Assembly: GCF_901709675.1 (NCBI RefSeq)
Contig: NC_051095.1
Location: 17,222,456 to 17,286,455, forward strand
Direction: 5' to 3'
DNA: 64,000 nucleotides
Source of the DNA: Syngnathus acus
Lineage: Eukaryota; Chordata; Actinopteri; Syngnathiformes; Syngnathidae
In this document: piece by piece, positions 1 through 14,578 of the stretch
How the letters are laid out: each line of letters opens with the position of its first letter
How positions within the stretch are numbered: the first letter of the stretch is position 1
Translations under genes and position numbers: made by a program
Notes under the pieces: model-generated
Told to the model about the DNA's origin: nothing
What the model saw: the letters and a program-made list of their open reading frames with translations, nothing else
The model's database searches: none

Positions 1-3000
1 AGCTGCAGGGTGCCGAAGATGGATGAGTAGAAGCTGACTGAAAGAGAGCGTAGAGTCAAAACGAGGTATTTATGTGGTGTGGCTGAAATCGAGCCACTGC
101 TCACCTTTCTTTGCACTCTCAATCACCAACTCTTCGGATGCTGTAACGTGGGGGGGAAAAAAGCCAGTGGGTCATGTTAACTCGTCTTCTGGGACTGCGA
201 GGAGGCACGGTGACACTCACGGTGTTCTTCGCCATGTGTCACCATGAACTCCAGCATCTTGTTCATGGCGCCCATGAAGAAGATGATTCTCAGCTGGGAC
301 ATCCCCATTGTGACCAGACTCCACAGGAAGATGGGTGAGAAAACAGAGCGGCGGAAAGGAACAGTACCTTGAGAGAGGAGATGGACACTTTTTAATTGAA
401 AGAGCAAATCAATTTCATTCTTACTGAACAATCAAATGAGATCCAAAAAAAGGTGTGGAATTTCTTCATGGCTAATTCGGAGACCACGCCAATAATGAAC
501 ATCATTAAAAACTGTTACTTATTAGATTGCATCTGGGCGAAAGGTGATTCTGACTACTTGATTTGGATCACGTGTTTTTGACCTACTGGGCCCAACGTTG
601 CCTCCATTGGGAAGTTTCTCCGCTGAGTGTTGGATTTCACCATTTTTTTCTCTCAGTCTCTCTTCAACAACCTTCTGGTCAGTTGACGGTGACACTTGCA
701 GTGTGAGGATCTTACTGTGGCCCACAAAAACAATAGAAAATAATGTTGAGATCAAGTCATATTTGGAACTTGACACCACTCACTAACCTGTAATCTACTT
801 CTTCGGGCGTCGGGAAACCTTCCGTGGGCCAGTTGAGGAAGCAGTTAACAAAGACAAACCCGGCGAGGCCTGCCCAGGACCACATGATCACCTTAAAGGA
901 CACACCTGCATCATAGATGAGCTGGAGGGCAGAGAAAAAATCGAAATCACATCTGGGATTTTCATCCAAATACATCCCTCAAAAAAAATTCTTGGATTCT
1001 CAAAACATTAACTTGACCTTAAATACTCTTTGATACTATTGCATTTAATGCCAACATCTGTTAGTCATTTAGAAAGTTACCTTGACTCCAGGGAAGGTGA
1101 CGGCAGATGAGGCATACGAGCCAATCATTAGAGACATGATGGTGGAGCTCAGGGCACCAAACATATTTGGCAGCTGGAAACACAGAAAAAGGACAAATCA
1201 AACAAATGTTGGGTCATGTATATTACAACCCAATGTCGCGTATATTATAACCCAAAAACAGACCCCCCCCTCTCTTTTGCTATCGCTCTCTCTCTCATTT
1301 CGGCCAGCAGGGGGCAGGCATCTTCTGTCTTACTTTCTGTTTGGCCAACATCTTTGACTGGTGTCTGAGAGCCAGACCGCACAATCCCTTTCCATGTGCA
1401 CTCAATTACACAGTGACGATGTCACTCATTTTCACACGAGTGCATTCGGTGTCATGAGGAATGAAAGCAGCAGACTTCTGACTTGACTGGATGTCGACCT
1501 CATACTCGTACAGACACAGACTAAGCTACACCTCCGCTCATTTTGCTTTTTCTAAAGGCTGGCACCAGGCACGAAGACATCACACATCAGGTTGACCTGT
1601 TTACAGTAATAAGCAGCTTAGCCCGCACGACAATGCCCCTATTGTGGCACTGGCACACTCAGTGTACTTTAATTACAAGTTTTCAGTGGGCCAATAACGA
1701 TTATGAGATCACATGTGGCGGATTGAAAGTATGCTGCCCTACAAGTTCAATTTTCTCTCCAACTAATTACCTCTGTGAAAACCCAACTGGGTTTTCCCTA
1801 TTCTTGATTTCATCAGAGAGTCCAGTCCCTCTTTTATTACACTGTCTTAGAAAACACAGTGTTAATTATGATTTAAAACAATTACTATTCTCCACAATCG
1901 TGCATCCAGTTGAAGCACGAGTACTCACGAGGATCATGGGTGAGCTCGAGCCTACACTATTCGTCATCTTCCCAGTTTTTTTGGGCATAGGTTTTATGAG
2001 CAGATGCCCTTCTTGACAGAATCCCAACTTTTGATTAATGCAATGTTAGTACTCTGATACAAAGTTCTGCTATTCTACCGGCTTGCTCCAACAAAGCAAG
2101 ACGCATTTCCTGGCAGTCTCCCATTTAAGTACAAAACAAGCCTGACCCTAACTTAAAGGAAAAGTAAACTGAAAAGGTTTAATATGACAGTCAGGCCCTA
2201 CTTAATACCAATCAGAGCAAAAGCAAGAGCATATACGGAGAGTCATACACCTTCCAGGAACTTAACGGTGCTAAAAAGCCTACAGACGTGAAAATGTCGA
2301 CGTTTACCACGTGTGCGTGTTCTTGGCTGCTGTCCGACAATGACCTTTAGGGCAAGAGTGAGAGCTGACACAATGATGCTGATGGTGGTGGGTAAACAGG
2401 AAATTTAAAGCTTTCCTGAGGATGTCAGAAGGGCACAAAACACCCGTCCCAATTCATGGCTTCTAGGAATGGACTCAGTTGAAGGCCATACGCACTTTTG
2501 CACGACTAAGATTTATCGACGGTAGGCGAGAGGGTCCTCAGCACACAGGGGAGTTTGTGTCTTTTCCTGATGTTAAAGCAACGTTATTCCAGACATGTGA
2601 GCTTACTGATGTCTGCAGCGAGACAAAATGTCTCTTCACGCTTCCACTACATTCGTGTCCGGCATTGACGATGTTAAGTGACGCACTGAGGCCCTCGAGG
2701 GTCACCCGGGGAAGAGAAGTCAGACAAAGATGGAGCGGTGGCTGCTCATTTGTCACCAACAATCATTTCAGGCTCTGCTCCTGTTGGCTCAATCACCTGA
2801 GGCATGCACACCCCTTACTGTGACTTTAATCGCCACTAATCACTCCACAGAGTGGCCAAACTTCAGGTTTGATTATGCAACACTGGATTCTAAGGGGAAG
2901 TAGAGTTCAGTGGAAAGGAGGGTTCTTAAATTAGTAATAATGAAGGATGAAAGGAGTGTAATTGAGTCAGGACGGCAATAACCCCATACAGCAGAGGCTC

Positions 3001-6000
3001 CCCTTAAGGCTAAAGAATTGTCATTTGGATTAAAAATGATTGTAGATGTGGATCGAAAGCTTTTTGTTCCCGTTGAAGTTACTACGGTTTGGCATAGAGT
3101 AATCCTAGATTAAGAATTTGCCAGATTGTGCTGCCACCAGGAGACATGCTGTTGATTGATGCAAGACGTTAAGTGCAGCAGTGAGCTTCATTTTAAATTG
3201 TGCAATGTTTCGCTAACTTGGAACTAACTGACTGTTATTGTCTCTCCTTACATACCTCATGTCAAGTTTTCAGACACTTTTAATATAGTCTCCAATTTTC
3301 CACAGTCAGACTGGCGTATTTAATGTTTGTTACATATTTAGTTTCATTTATAACACTGCAGATTAATGATAAAAAAAAAATGCAAAGAACTGTTGTGATT
3401 ATTTGTACTGCTCCCCCCTCCCTTCTCACCCGGTGTACTGTTTCATCTTCTACTGTACATGTGCAGACTTGAATCAGGATAACTGTACGGATAGGATAAC
3501 GTGTTGGCACGGTTAGGAGGGAATTGTAGTATTAGTCCATTAATTCTGACATTTCGCATCGAAGTCAAAACACGGAAGAAGACCAAAGTGAATTAAAAAC
3601 CTGCTTCAAAAATCTCCAAAATACTAGTTTACTCATTTTTAATACCAGGTTTCTAATTAAATGGCAGATGTGTATGCTACAGTGTTTGGTTCATAAATGT
3701 GTCAATTTGACCGCATGTCACTGCATCTTAATCGGTTTCTCGGATATGGGAATTGTTTTGATTTGATAGCTGCAGCCCTTCTCCCAGAGCTCCCGGGGGA
3801 ACACCAAAGGACAGCTGAATAATTCTGACCATACAGGAAAACTATCACTGGTACCTCGCCCTCCTCCAGCTGCTCCACACGTGTCCAAAAAAGCTGAGGC
3901 GATTGTTGCTCGATCACAAGTTGCTTTCTAATAACAACATGAGACCTTTTAACTTCCTTTGGAGTTGACCTTGAGTGACTTTACAGAGGCTCCTCCATGC
4001 TTCCCTGCAGTGTTTTGTTCTTCATATTTGCTGAGCGCCATGCCGCGCCGCGCTGCGCTGAGAATAGTGACGGCTCTCGTAATACATTGAAAGAACGTGA
4101 TTTTTTCTTTTTCTTTCCACTGCTGTGTGATCCAACAGGCCCCTGGAGGGAATTCCACGGCTATTAAGACTGCGCACAAGAGGCCTGCCTTCATTCCAGC
4201 CGTGCCGATGAGAAGCATAAAAGCCAAGTGTGATGATTGTTAAAGAAGGGGAGGCAGGCACACCTGAAAGGTATGCTCAAAGTTGTGCGCGTGTGTGTGT
4301 GTGCTTGGGGTAATGGTTTGGCGGGAAGGCGACGTTTCTCAGTGACGTGAGCCCTGACCTTGTTTGAACTTTTTCAAAGAAGTCTGTGGGCAGTTAACAA
4401 ATATTTGATTTACTTCTTTAACTTATCAGACAGAAGTACAAGGTCATGTTTAAAATACTAGATATGAGAATGTTCCATTAACAAAATTGAAACAATGCCT
4501 CTTTTAGGCAATATTACCTATGCACCTAAGAAAGGATGATTTATTGATTTTATTGATTAATTCAAATGTTTTTGTCAGGATTCTTTTATTTTGAATATTT
4601 TTTTTGTTCCTCGTAAAGTTTGAAGTGCATTGCACTGCTTGAAAAAAAAAAAAATTTGCAAAGTCAGCGTTGCCAAGTTAGTGTCATTATTTTTAGCAAC
4701 TTTTCCAACTGTTCTAGAGACTAATTTAATTTAATTATTGCTAAATTGATGGTGGAAAAAAAAAAATTCAAACAGGTTTTTGGTAGCAGGAGATTTGAAG
4801 CCAATATCAGAGGGGAAAATAACAAAGAGTAAAACTTGATTTCATTAACATTGACCTTTTCATTTTGTGATGGGGGGAAATTTTATTAAAATAAGAAATT
4901 AGTTTTTTGTAAAAAAACAATGGAGATGTTATTATGCACTTCATCACGTAATCTGTATTTTAGCACCACCAATATCAAACCGGTACAGTTACTATAATCA
5001 TTAGTAATTCATTTCATTTTGTTGAAAATATGTCCAACAAAGGCAATACAATTAGAGAGCTTATATAGAGCAGGGCAATAGTATATTGAATGGGGGGGGT
5101 ATCGGGGTGAACATTCGGGCATTTTAACTTCACTGCTAACATTAGTCGCTTATGATACCTGCAATCCAACTGTGTGCAACTTAAATGTGTTTTAGTGGTG
5201 GAAAATCATCTTTTATATTGACATTTTATACAGTGACACAATGAAGCTGATTTATTTCGCACTGTGGCAAAAGCGAACCAAAGAAACAGTTTGTTGACAG
5301 CAGTGAGAAGGAATTTCCCTGCCAACGGGAACTGAAAGGTCTCGTTCAAGTAAAGCAAACTGTTGCAAACATTTGCGCGAGATGCCTCCAATTAGGATGT
5401 GACGTGAGCCTCCAACTTCTCCAAACAACAATAACAGCACTGTAGATGTCATTCAGTTCCGGACAGTGGGGAGGGGAAGACTCAATCAAAGGTGGAACAT
5501 GGACAACTCTCTACCGTACGTGTGTGTGGTCAAAATGAGAATCATTTCGACAGAAATCAAACCGCATGTCTTTAGTCTGAATTTCAGTCCAGCCTCCACG
5601 ATAAAGATTGTAGTGAACCGTCTGGTATGCGTTCTCTGAGAAAGATTTTAGTAAAGCATGCAGAACATGCAGAATGTTTGTTGGGCCTTGTGAAGAGGAT
5701 GAGCGTGTCTATTTTGTTGGGCATAGAGCATAGATTTGTAAGATGGAACAATGGACGTGGAGTTTATAAGCCTTCATTCATAAAGGACGCCGACTCGCTT
5801 CCTAATCCTCCAAAGCGTCTCGCATCCCCTCCAAATGCCATAAAGTGCTTCCTTCCGCTCTTCCGGTTAGTATCTCCAAAAATCTTTTGGGATTTGTAAA
5901 AGTTGGCAGAAAAAGGTCTAGAATAGACTCCCTAGTGGTTAGCAAGTCTTTCGTGCACAAAAGAGGTGTAGATGATAAAAATGATAACAAATACTAAACA

Positions 6001-9000
6001 GCATGTAACCAAGGCGATCAGTCGCCTTAGCGCCATCTTGGTCAGTGTGTAGTGTTATTAATTTTGGCTTTGGTTTTCACAAGAATTTGTTATAATTGAG
6101 AAAGGTTTTATTATTTCTTGACCTTGAAGTTTACAGCCAGGACACCTTACCTGTCATATCAACGTTGAAGTCCAATGTCATCTGCCAATATTCAGCTTTG
6201 AATCTCTTCATTTGTTTAGCGTCCATTTTATGTGTACCAAATCACGTGGACACATTAAACAGCCACATGTGTGAAGACAGAATTGATTTGCTGCAGAATG
6301 ATGCACATAACAGAGAGAAAGGGGGAAGGGTAGGAGTCACGGGGCTAAGAGAGGAGAAAGTATGGCCTTGACTGTTTGAAATAGAGGTGAGTGGGCCGAG
6401 AGCTGGCGGGCAGAGGGTGTGTGGCTGAGCGAGGGCTGCTATTGGTGGAGCGGGGGGGGATGGAAACGTACGCTGCTGCGGGGACAGTACGAACCAAAAT
6501 ACTTGCCAGGCCATGGGAGGCGCAGCAGCAAAAAAATGTGCTTGAGGACTGTCCTTCGCAGCTGACACATCACACGCTAAAACACGTGTTTGATGTAAAT
6601 GTAAACACAACACAGAGTGTTGCCTCAGCTGAGGCAAACAGAGGCTGTGGCCACGCTACCGACCAAAACTTATCTGATAAAAGAACACCAGGCCACTTTC
6701 CTCAGTGCAGCTCTTATGCAACGTAGACACTTGAGGATCTGGCGGATTTAACACAAGCAGCTGACAAAATTCGATTTTGGCCCCACTTCAGCCTCACGAG
6801 GAAAATTGGCATGCGCTTGACTCGGAACACGCGCCATTGAAAGCACAACATGATTCTTATTGCTATTATGTTTGCGGCCTTCCCCTTTTGGACACTTGTC
6901 TTGTACTGTGACACCTCTAAACATAACACTATTTAGAATGCAGTGTATGCGGGCCACTGAGCAAGCAGCAGTTAAAAAGGGCAAATATATTCTGTTGACA
7001 GGTGAAAGATTGTTTATCATTCACCAATGTGACCTCAAATCTGGGCAAGTTCATTGAAAGCTGCAGCGTGCCTAAAATACCAACTCGAGTGGAACCTCTA
7101 CGCTAACTGTTGCCATCATAAAACTGCAATCAACTGTAAAGCCTTTGTGGTTAACTGGATGTTTTATTTGCCCGGTGACAAAGCTTGTAACTCAATTTAT
7201 TTGTATATCAAATAAGTTTCCCACATTGAAATAAATTGAAAAGATATTAATCCGTTCCAGACCCTCAAAAATGGTTGTTTGCCTATTTGTTTTTTTTTTC
7301 TGTTGATTTGTGGGCACTGTGTCTTACCGTGAGTGAGGTGAAGGTCAAGCAGATGCCCCCAAAGCCGTTCATGGACAGAGCCAGAAAGATGAGTGCCGAA
7401 AGCGCTGCAAGTAAAGAGTTAAAGGCCAAAACTGTCATCGCGAATGTTACCAGATGCCGCTGGGATGGCCACTGAAGTCTCCCATTTCATTGTGTGTAGT
7501 ATGTGTGTATTTATGTGCAACTCGAGTCGCACACTTTTATGCCAAAATAAATGTAACACCATGACTAGTCTCATAGTAAGCTGCTTTCCATACAGAGGGG
7601 GAATACTGCGCATTCAAACATCCCCCCCCCCCCCCCCCCCCACATAATGTAATAGCGGAGCTGTTTCAAAAAGATACCAAAATATGTGTGGTTTTAGTTC
7701 ACACCGAGATGTTTTCCTATTATGGTGAGGCAAAATATTCCAAACAATACATAGGACACTAATTATTTATCTTTGTGATTACAGAGTTTCTGATACAACT
7801 CTTTTGGTAGGTCTCAATGGAATCGGCAGGGTTTTCTAATGAAGTGTCCGGTAAGTTTTGCTCTTGTTCCAAGGTGGGTATATTTAAAAGCAGCTGCGGC
7901 CGAGGTGGTGACAACTTTGGCTAGCTTGTGATGACATAGCGCACATCTTTTTGTTATGCTCTCGCCAGGCGTCACATTAGTGATCAGCATGTGATCACTT
8001 AATGTTCCGTTTGATACTTTTGCACCCATCACCTTTGAATCCCGACACATTTGTGACAGCAGCGTGCGACAGAGCTGAACGTTTCCACAGCTGATGTGTT
8101 CATATCTACTGTGTGTGTGTGTTTGTGTAGTTGTGTGTTGGTGTACTCACTCGGTGGGTCGTAGGCAGATATGGCCATCATGATGCAAGACAAACCGAAA
8201 CACGAGCTGTAACCAGAGAAAGTACATTGAAACCTCCAACACGTGACATCATCTCATGACTGCACGGTCCTAACATTTCCAAATGTGTGCCAGAGACATC
8301 TTACTAGGCTATGTGTGACTGTACGCTGGCTCACACAAATTATGAAACTTGGGCAGCACACACGTGAATAATATGGGAACGTGGAACATAGTTGGAGTTG
8401 TTTTTGTTTGGGTTCATGCTTAATAATAGCATTTGCCAGTCTTTTTATTTGTCTAATTTCCCTTTTGTTTGAATTTCCTCATTCATTGGGCTCTCTTAAG
8501 CACTCTGTACTAAATACACACCCAAGTCTTGACACACTGCCCCACCTACTATATTCACTGACTCACAAAAGACTAAAGTCCCTCCTCCCACTTTGGGAAT
8601 GCCATCGCTCTGCTTTTTACTACTGCAGTACGGTGTAAAGGAACAATACTCTTACTTGGTGTTTCATTCATCCCACATTCTGCTGATTCAGAGATGAAAC
8701 ATGCAGAAACATTTCAATGATTGTATCAATTATCCTTCCTAATGAAAAGAAATTGATTTGATAACTCCGCTCATGTTGTCTGATTCTTCGTGAAAATTAA
8801 ACAAGCCGCTGTTTTGAAAAATAGTTTCCAGATCAGTCAGCGAAGTCATTAAAAATAACAACTAAATGGTTACGTTAGCAATACTTGTTTTGTAAACTAG
8901 CTTTTGCAATCATGTTGTTAGTGGAAGCAGTGCACTTCAGCTAGTAATGATGAATACATATTCATATTTAAGTTCCTTTCGATTAAATCACAACGCAGCT

Positions 9001-9612
9001 TCTATTTTTAGCCTGAGGAATATGTTTTTTTTTCAGCAACAAAAAACAAACAAAAATACAATTTATCAAAATGTTATGGGTATATCTGTGACCCAAGGTT
9101 TTGCAGAAATAGTTGGAGCAGTTTTTGGGCAATTCCACCTAAAGTGATGAATGCATTACCTGCCCGTCAGGCGAATGGGGCGCGGCCCAAACTTGTCCAT
9201 CAGGATCCCGAGGGGCAATGTGGTGGCGCTGAGCAGGAAAGAGCCGATGGTGAAGCCCAGATTCAACATCTCTTCTTGGTCCACACAGCTGAGCCACTGT
9301 TCCACCTCGCTATCAGATGAGTTGCCCAAAGACACCACCACCGAATCGTTCTCTATGGGTGTCATAGAATTGAAACGCATGTTCATAAATGACAACAACA
9401 AAAGAAAAACCATGTAGGACCCCCACTGTACAGTATACATACGATGCCCACCTGAGCAAAGGTGTGAGTAGAAGCCCTCTCGCTTCAGCATAATGAGCAG
9501 TGAGCCCCAGCCCAATAACACGGCCGAGCACAGTAGATTCTCAATCACCGCTGTCACTGCCATCCACCAGCGCCTCCTGTAGGCCTGGAGGAGAGAAGGT
9601 GCCATTGCTGCT
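1..9612 (-). CDS. slc43a1: slc43a1 (LAT3-type large neutral amino-acid transporter), 5' part; 3' end off the left edge
   Basis: The encoded protein is a multi-pass plasma-membrane facilitator of the SLC43 (LAT3/LAT4) family, which moves large neutral amino acids without sodium. The start is the ATG at 9603-9605; the N-terminus [20 protein letters not shown] is nearly identical to human LAT3. Coding exons (minus strand) are 9605-9452, 9352-9160, 8206-8151, 7404-7328, 1173-1081, 921-788, 714-587, 367-221, 140-105 and 37-1 (continuing). All have GT/AG borders and the codon phase is continuous, giving about 351 residues of an expected ~560. Landmarks are [54 protein letters not shown] and [20 protein letters not shown]. 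The first extracellular loop (from residue ~50) carries NDS and NSS sequons, as in the family. An acceptor just upstream of the ATG (exon top at 9612) implies at least one further 5' non-coding exon at higher coordinates. Exons 4 and 5 are separated by a 6.2-kb intron. Whether this is the a or b teleost copy cannot be told here. Confidence 0.94.
1174..7327 (-). other. Large intron of slc43a1 between coding exons 4 and 5
   Basis: This 6.2-kb intron separates the exon encoding [14 protein letters not shown] (7404-7328) from the exon starting LPNMFG (1173-1081). I see no convincing internal exon on either strand. There are AT-rich stretches around 4440-5060, short A and G runs, and short open frames without recognisable similarity or splice context. 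Confidence 0.6.
7622..7641. repeat. Poly(C) run, 20 bases
   Basis: An uninterrupted run of about 20 C residues lies in the slc43a1 intron between coding exons 3 and 4. Its length is likely to vary and to be hard to sequence accurately. Confidence 0.9.
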
Positions 9613-11400
9613 CTGCGAAAGAAGACAACAAAAAAAACATTTAAACTTGAACATTAAAAAATTTTCATGAGATTTGCTACAAAAGGCAGTCACATTAGTA
9701 ATATTTCTTTTGTTTACATTTTCACAATGGCCAGGCCATGCTGCAACGACAGCCGCTAGCCAACAGTTAGCTTGCCTACTAACATACTTGGGCCTTGTAA
9801 TAATAACTAAGTAACTTGCAATTTCAATTAATATTAATTTTAGAAACAAATCTCTGATAACAGGTTCTTTAAATGTTTTCCATATTAAGTAATTTAACTA
9901 CAAGAGAGAAGAGCTTGAGGAGTGAAGAGGATCAATTTTCTTTTACTTTATTTCTAAAAATAAGTTATTCACATTCCAAAAGCAGAGAATTTCCAGATGC
10001 TTACTTAAAGCATGAGTCACTCATTCTCGTCTTCTAAGTGCTTATTAAACCTGCTGGTGTATGTGTTATTCACATATTTCTTTTTGTCATATTCATTTCG
10101 TTTTAAATTGACCTTTTGGAGTGCAAACTGGTGAAAAATCATGGCATTTACCTTTCACAGTATTGTGTATTTGATGTTAACAGTTTGACATCGCAATGCT
10201 TTTATATATGATGTCATGGATTTGTCATGAAATGTTCCATTACAAATGAAAAAGGCCATCATTTATTATTCCAAGCAGTACTTTATGGTAAATGACAACA
10301 TTTTCTCTCTCTCCACGTGGTTCGTGACTCTTTTGTCCTAGTTTGAGACATTTGACACCCGCTATGTCTCTCTTACAATTCAGGGAAATCAAAGGTGTGG
10401 CGTTTGGATGTGAACGCGCCTCAGTGAGGACAAGTGACATCTATCTGGCATCACCTTACCGCACCACGAGGTAGGCCAGAATTGAGAGGTGTTGAACATG
10501 GACACACGTAAATATAAACACGCACCCTGTGACAGATGACGTCACGGAGCAAACAATATCAGGTGGCTGGAGAGAACACGCACATTTCTGCACAGTCAGG
10601 ACAGGTCAATCCAACCTGGAACATGACTGAGCAATACAGTCATGACCACCCTGACATACACACAGACTTTCACTCTGTCATTGACACAAGGGTGGAAAAC
10701 ATCTCAAGAGGAAACACGAGTCCAAATATAACCGTCTGTTTAATTTGGTTTTGAAAACACAGAGAAGGAATTTTTTGACTGAAAGAGATGAGGACTGTGA
10801 TTTTCTTGGGAATCCAGCACTCTCTGTTACGTCACAATTTTTAAAGCAATCATTGCTTATAAGTACACAGCATACAGTGATTCTTAAACTTGCAAGAGCC
10901 CTGATTTAAGATTTTAGGAACCGGATTGTGTCTCGGGTCGTTGGTTCCCTGGCAGGCGCTAATAGTACGGATTGGCCTGCGTGTGCCACCAATGACCAAA
11001 TATGTGATCATGAGGCGAGTGTGTAATGTGATTACTCACAGTCCAGCAGGCTGTGATTGTCCTGAAAAGAGGGGGAGCTTTGGTCAATGTTTGGTCAATG
11101 ACACCCCCATCCTCCTACTGTCCCCCCACCCACACACATTGCATCTGACATCAAGATCATGCAGGTGTGACTAAGAGGTCATTAAGGCAAATCCCAGATT
11201 AAGAATAGATTCATGGAGAATCACTCCTCTTTTCATCATTGTGTCTCCCACACTTTGTCACACTCGAACACTCCTTATTTAAGATGACCTTTAATGACAA
11301 GACAGTTAAGGTCATTGACAAATTATTGACTAATTGATGTGGTGTCCCTCTGATTCTTCTGATTGTGATTATCAATAATCACTGAAAATACAATAATACA
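9613..11400. other. Upstream/intronic region of slc43a1, no gene seen
   Basis: This stretch lies 5' of the first coding exon of slc43a1 and probably belongs to its first intron, because an acceptor precedes the ATG. It is AT-rich unique-looking sequence. I could not place the non-coding first exon. Confidence 0.5.
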
Positions 11401-11797
11401 AATACAAAATACCCTCTGGGAGGCGGTACAGGAGCCTGCGCTCCCGCACCTCCAGACTCTCCAACAGCTTCATACTCCAGGCTGTTAGGATCCTGAACTC
11501 GCTCCCCCTTTCAGCGTAGCGTCCTGTTCTTTGCGCTGTGCTTACTGTCTGCTGTATGCATGCTGGCTCAGTTTTGCTCCTCTTATTTATTGGGTTATTG
11601 GTTTATTATTTATTCATCGCTCATTATATTTATATTGTTATTTTTTGTGTATTATTTATTGTTTGTGCCTTCTTGCTTTTATTTTGTGTCGTCTACTTGT
11701 ATGTCTCGTCACCGTGGGATAGAGAAAACGGAATTTCGGTTTCTTTGTGTGTCTCGACATATGAAGGGATTGACAATAAAGCTGACTTTGACTTTGA
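11401..11797 (+). mobile_element. 3' end of a CR1/L2/Rex1-type LINE, 5'-truncated
   Basis: The frame beginning at about 11415 reads SGRRYRSLRSRTSRLSNSF followed by a short tail and a stop. That is the typical C-terminus of the reverse transcriptase ORF in fish CR1/L2/Rex-clade LINEs. It is followed by a T-rich 3' UTR and the characteristic end 'ttgacaataaagctgactttg' repeated as ctttgactttga. The rest of the element is absent, as expected for a 5'-truncated insertion. The longer open frames at 11531-11951 are this 3' UTR and not a host gene. Confidence 0.85.
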
Positions 11798-14578
11798 AAT
11801 ATACACTGTTTTGTTCATATTAGTGTCACAAGGTTCTAAGGTGTGTGTTGATGTGGGGGTGAGGTGGGCAATTTATCAAATTTTGCCGGTCTGTCATTTG
11901 TCCTGGGCACCCTTGCGTTATCGTCAGTTCGCTCTTATTTATAATACGTAGTATATAATGATAATAGGCCGTCATCGCTTCTGTCAGTCCATCAATCGTC
12001 ACGCCGTCCAAAAAAAGCTCCTCATCGTTACTGTCAATAATTGTAGATTCCAGTTTTGCAGATCTTTATAAGGTGAACATCACAACAATTAGGTGTGGCA
12101 TTCCGCCCGAGTCAAGAACCATACCCGAGGCTTGCACGTTGATAACACAGTGCACGAGCCAGAGGAGCAAACAAGGAAGGAGAACACCGAGTTAAATACC
12201 CTAGTAGTGCTGCAAGCCATAGTTATTTAAGGGGACTGCGAAATTCACGAGCAGCTGCGTGCATCTCGATGGTCCTGAAGTCGGCAGGACTTGAGAGATA
12301 ACAAGAATAAAGCAGCTGCGGTTGCCATGTCGTCCATTGTTGCTTAGGAAATCAAGAAAGTGGTCTTTTTACCGTATTTAAAATAGTATTAAACTACCTC
12401 TTCTCTGGCACATGAGTGACACACACATAAGCAAGTGAACACCAGCGATCAATTTTGCATGTGGCACGCCACGCCACTCATTTTACGGCTCGGGTAAACG
12501 CAACTGGCTGGGCAAGTTTCGTCAGTGACAGACTGAGGATTCCGCCCGTCCTTTTTTTTTTTTACTTTCTCGTCTCTCGTCCTTTGTCCACAAAATGGGC
12601 GTCCGTCTATGACGGACATTGGGATGGGATGCACATCAAGATGCTGATTAGACAGCATGATTATTGCACGTGTGTGCCTTAGGCTTCACACAGATAAAAG
12701 CCCACTCTACAATGAGGAGGTTTACTGAAAAATTGTGAGCAGCTTTTGCAAAAAAATAATTGTTGCATTGTCTGAGGAAAATGGTGACCACATCAGATAT
12801 TGACTAGTTTTCTGAGCCTCCCCCCACACCCCGCTACAGTAAGATTATCTCAGCAAAGAAATGCTCACTAACACAAATGTAAACAGATTTGTGAACAGCA
12901 TTGCTAGAGCGCTTTCATTCAGTCTTAGTGCTTTAAGTTCAGCTCATTGAAAATAGCTGCAAAAACAAAAGTGTTGCATTTATATAACTTTGATTGTAAT
13001 ATGTTGTGTATCAGTTGGGCTGACATTATCCATGCATCTGGATTGGAGCTGTACTCCCCTCTACTTCCTGGGAAAAAGAACATGAACATGTGATGCGTTT
13101 AGGATCAACACAGCTCAAAACTGCAAAAGGTTGACAAACAGTTGACGCAGCACTGTGAAGTGAGCGCGAGCGGAGGGAACGCGCCATATTAGGAAACAGC
13201 TTCCTGAAATACATGCCCTCTCCCAACCAACTGAATGATGATGCAATGTTACATGGATACGTGCAACGCGCATCCTCTTCTGATAGGAAAACTAAATCAC
13301 TTTTTAAAAATATTTTTATATTTTTAAATAACTTTTAGGTCATATTTTAAAAATATCAATTCATTAAGAATACGTTGAGCCTGCTTATGGATCAGTATGG
13401 AAAAAAATTATTGCTTTAATTAGGTCATAAAAATGTATTTTCTTTAGGTACACATTGATAGCGCATCAATATAACATTTAACACCCATAATTGCATAATC
13501 GCATGTTTTTCCAATATCGTGCAGCTTTAGCTTTTAGGCTGATCGTTTCGGTACATTTTTCAGATCAGTTTTCTGTTTGCAGTGTAATTTGTTGAACTCA
13601 CATTGTGATACTGTAAGAAAAAGACAACAATGCATAGCGCAAAGAAAAAAAAATCATTTAAAAAGTAGAAATGTGAGCATAGGACCATCTCCTTAGGAAA
13701 AAGTGTACATCCAAGGCTTTAGGAATTACAGCGCAGTCTTCCTTCACCTTACATGACTGGCTTTGAGCCACCAATTATCACCTACATCGCAACGATTACC
13801 TTCACTTGCCGTGAGCAATTTCAGAAAACGGATTAATCGTTCTAATGCTTCACACAAAAAGTCAGAATTCCCTTGGGGGGAAAAGTCTAATGATAATGTA
13901 AACAAAATTGCTTGACATTAAGACAACTTGTTCAATCATTTTGCATTTAAAGACATCGAATGAACTAATAGCTGCTGTGGGGTAGAAACTCACAAATACA
14001 CATTTGGATCAACTTTTTGGATGTGCACAAGTGCAGTCCCCTTGTGCCGTTGCCAGTAGTGTATCTGCGGCATATACGTATGTTGGCGATTGATAATAGA
14101 AGCATACACATGCAACTGATCGCAGTCGTCGTTAATCCTCCCGGGTTCATGGTCCGCCATTTTGCTGCTGTCGATAATTATTTTTCCATCCCATAAGACC
14201 AAGGGATCTGAATCAATCAAAGTCAGGTTATTGGTGTCCCTGCCACCCATTAAAAAAAAGTTTACAATTTCCCACAGATGCCACAAGATAATAGTGGCAA
14301 CACTACATTTGTCTGAAAGCAGCCCTTCAACTCACTTCAACATAGTTCCCTACTAGCCTACATCATGATGTTGGTGCAAACTTTTTAAAGTGCTTCTTGG
14401 TGTAAAAAGTTTTATTTACTATTACTATTATTTACTATCATTAAGCAATGTATTTCTCGGGACCTTTGAAGTCCTTTCGTTGATGCTCCCATTCGGATTT
14501 CTCAACGGGGACGTTTCTGACCTCGACCACTTATGTTTGTGTACCACTGCGGGACACCCAAAACTGCAGAGATAACTC
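11798..14578. other. Non-coding stretch, no gene recognised
   Basis: I see no exon with both splice sites and recognisable protein here. Part of it may be the first intron or first exon of slc43a1. A moderately CpG-bearing patch occurs at 12447-12560, and AT-rich sequence fills 13290-13530. Confidence 0.5.

Noticed and set aside
693-714. Alternative acceptor (ctgcaag) for slc43a1 coding exon 7
   Set aside because: It would put an immediate stop in the frame carried from exon 6. The acceptor gggccacag just upstream keeps the frame.
11531-11951. Open frames rich in Phe/Leu/Cys/Tyr near 11.5-11.9 kb
   Set aside because: They are the T-rich 3' UTR of the LINE fragment.
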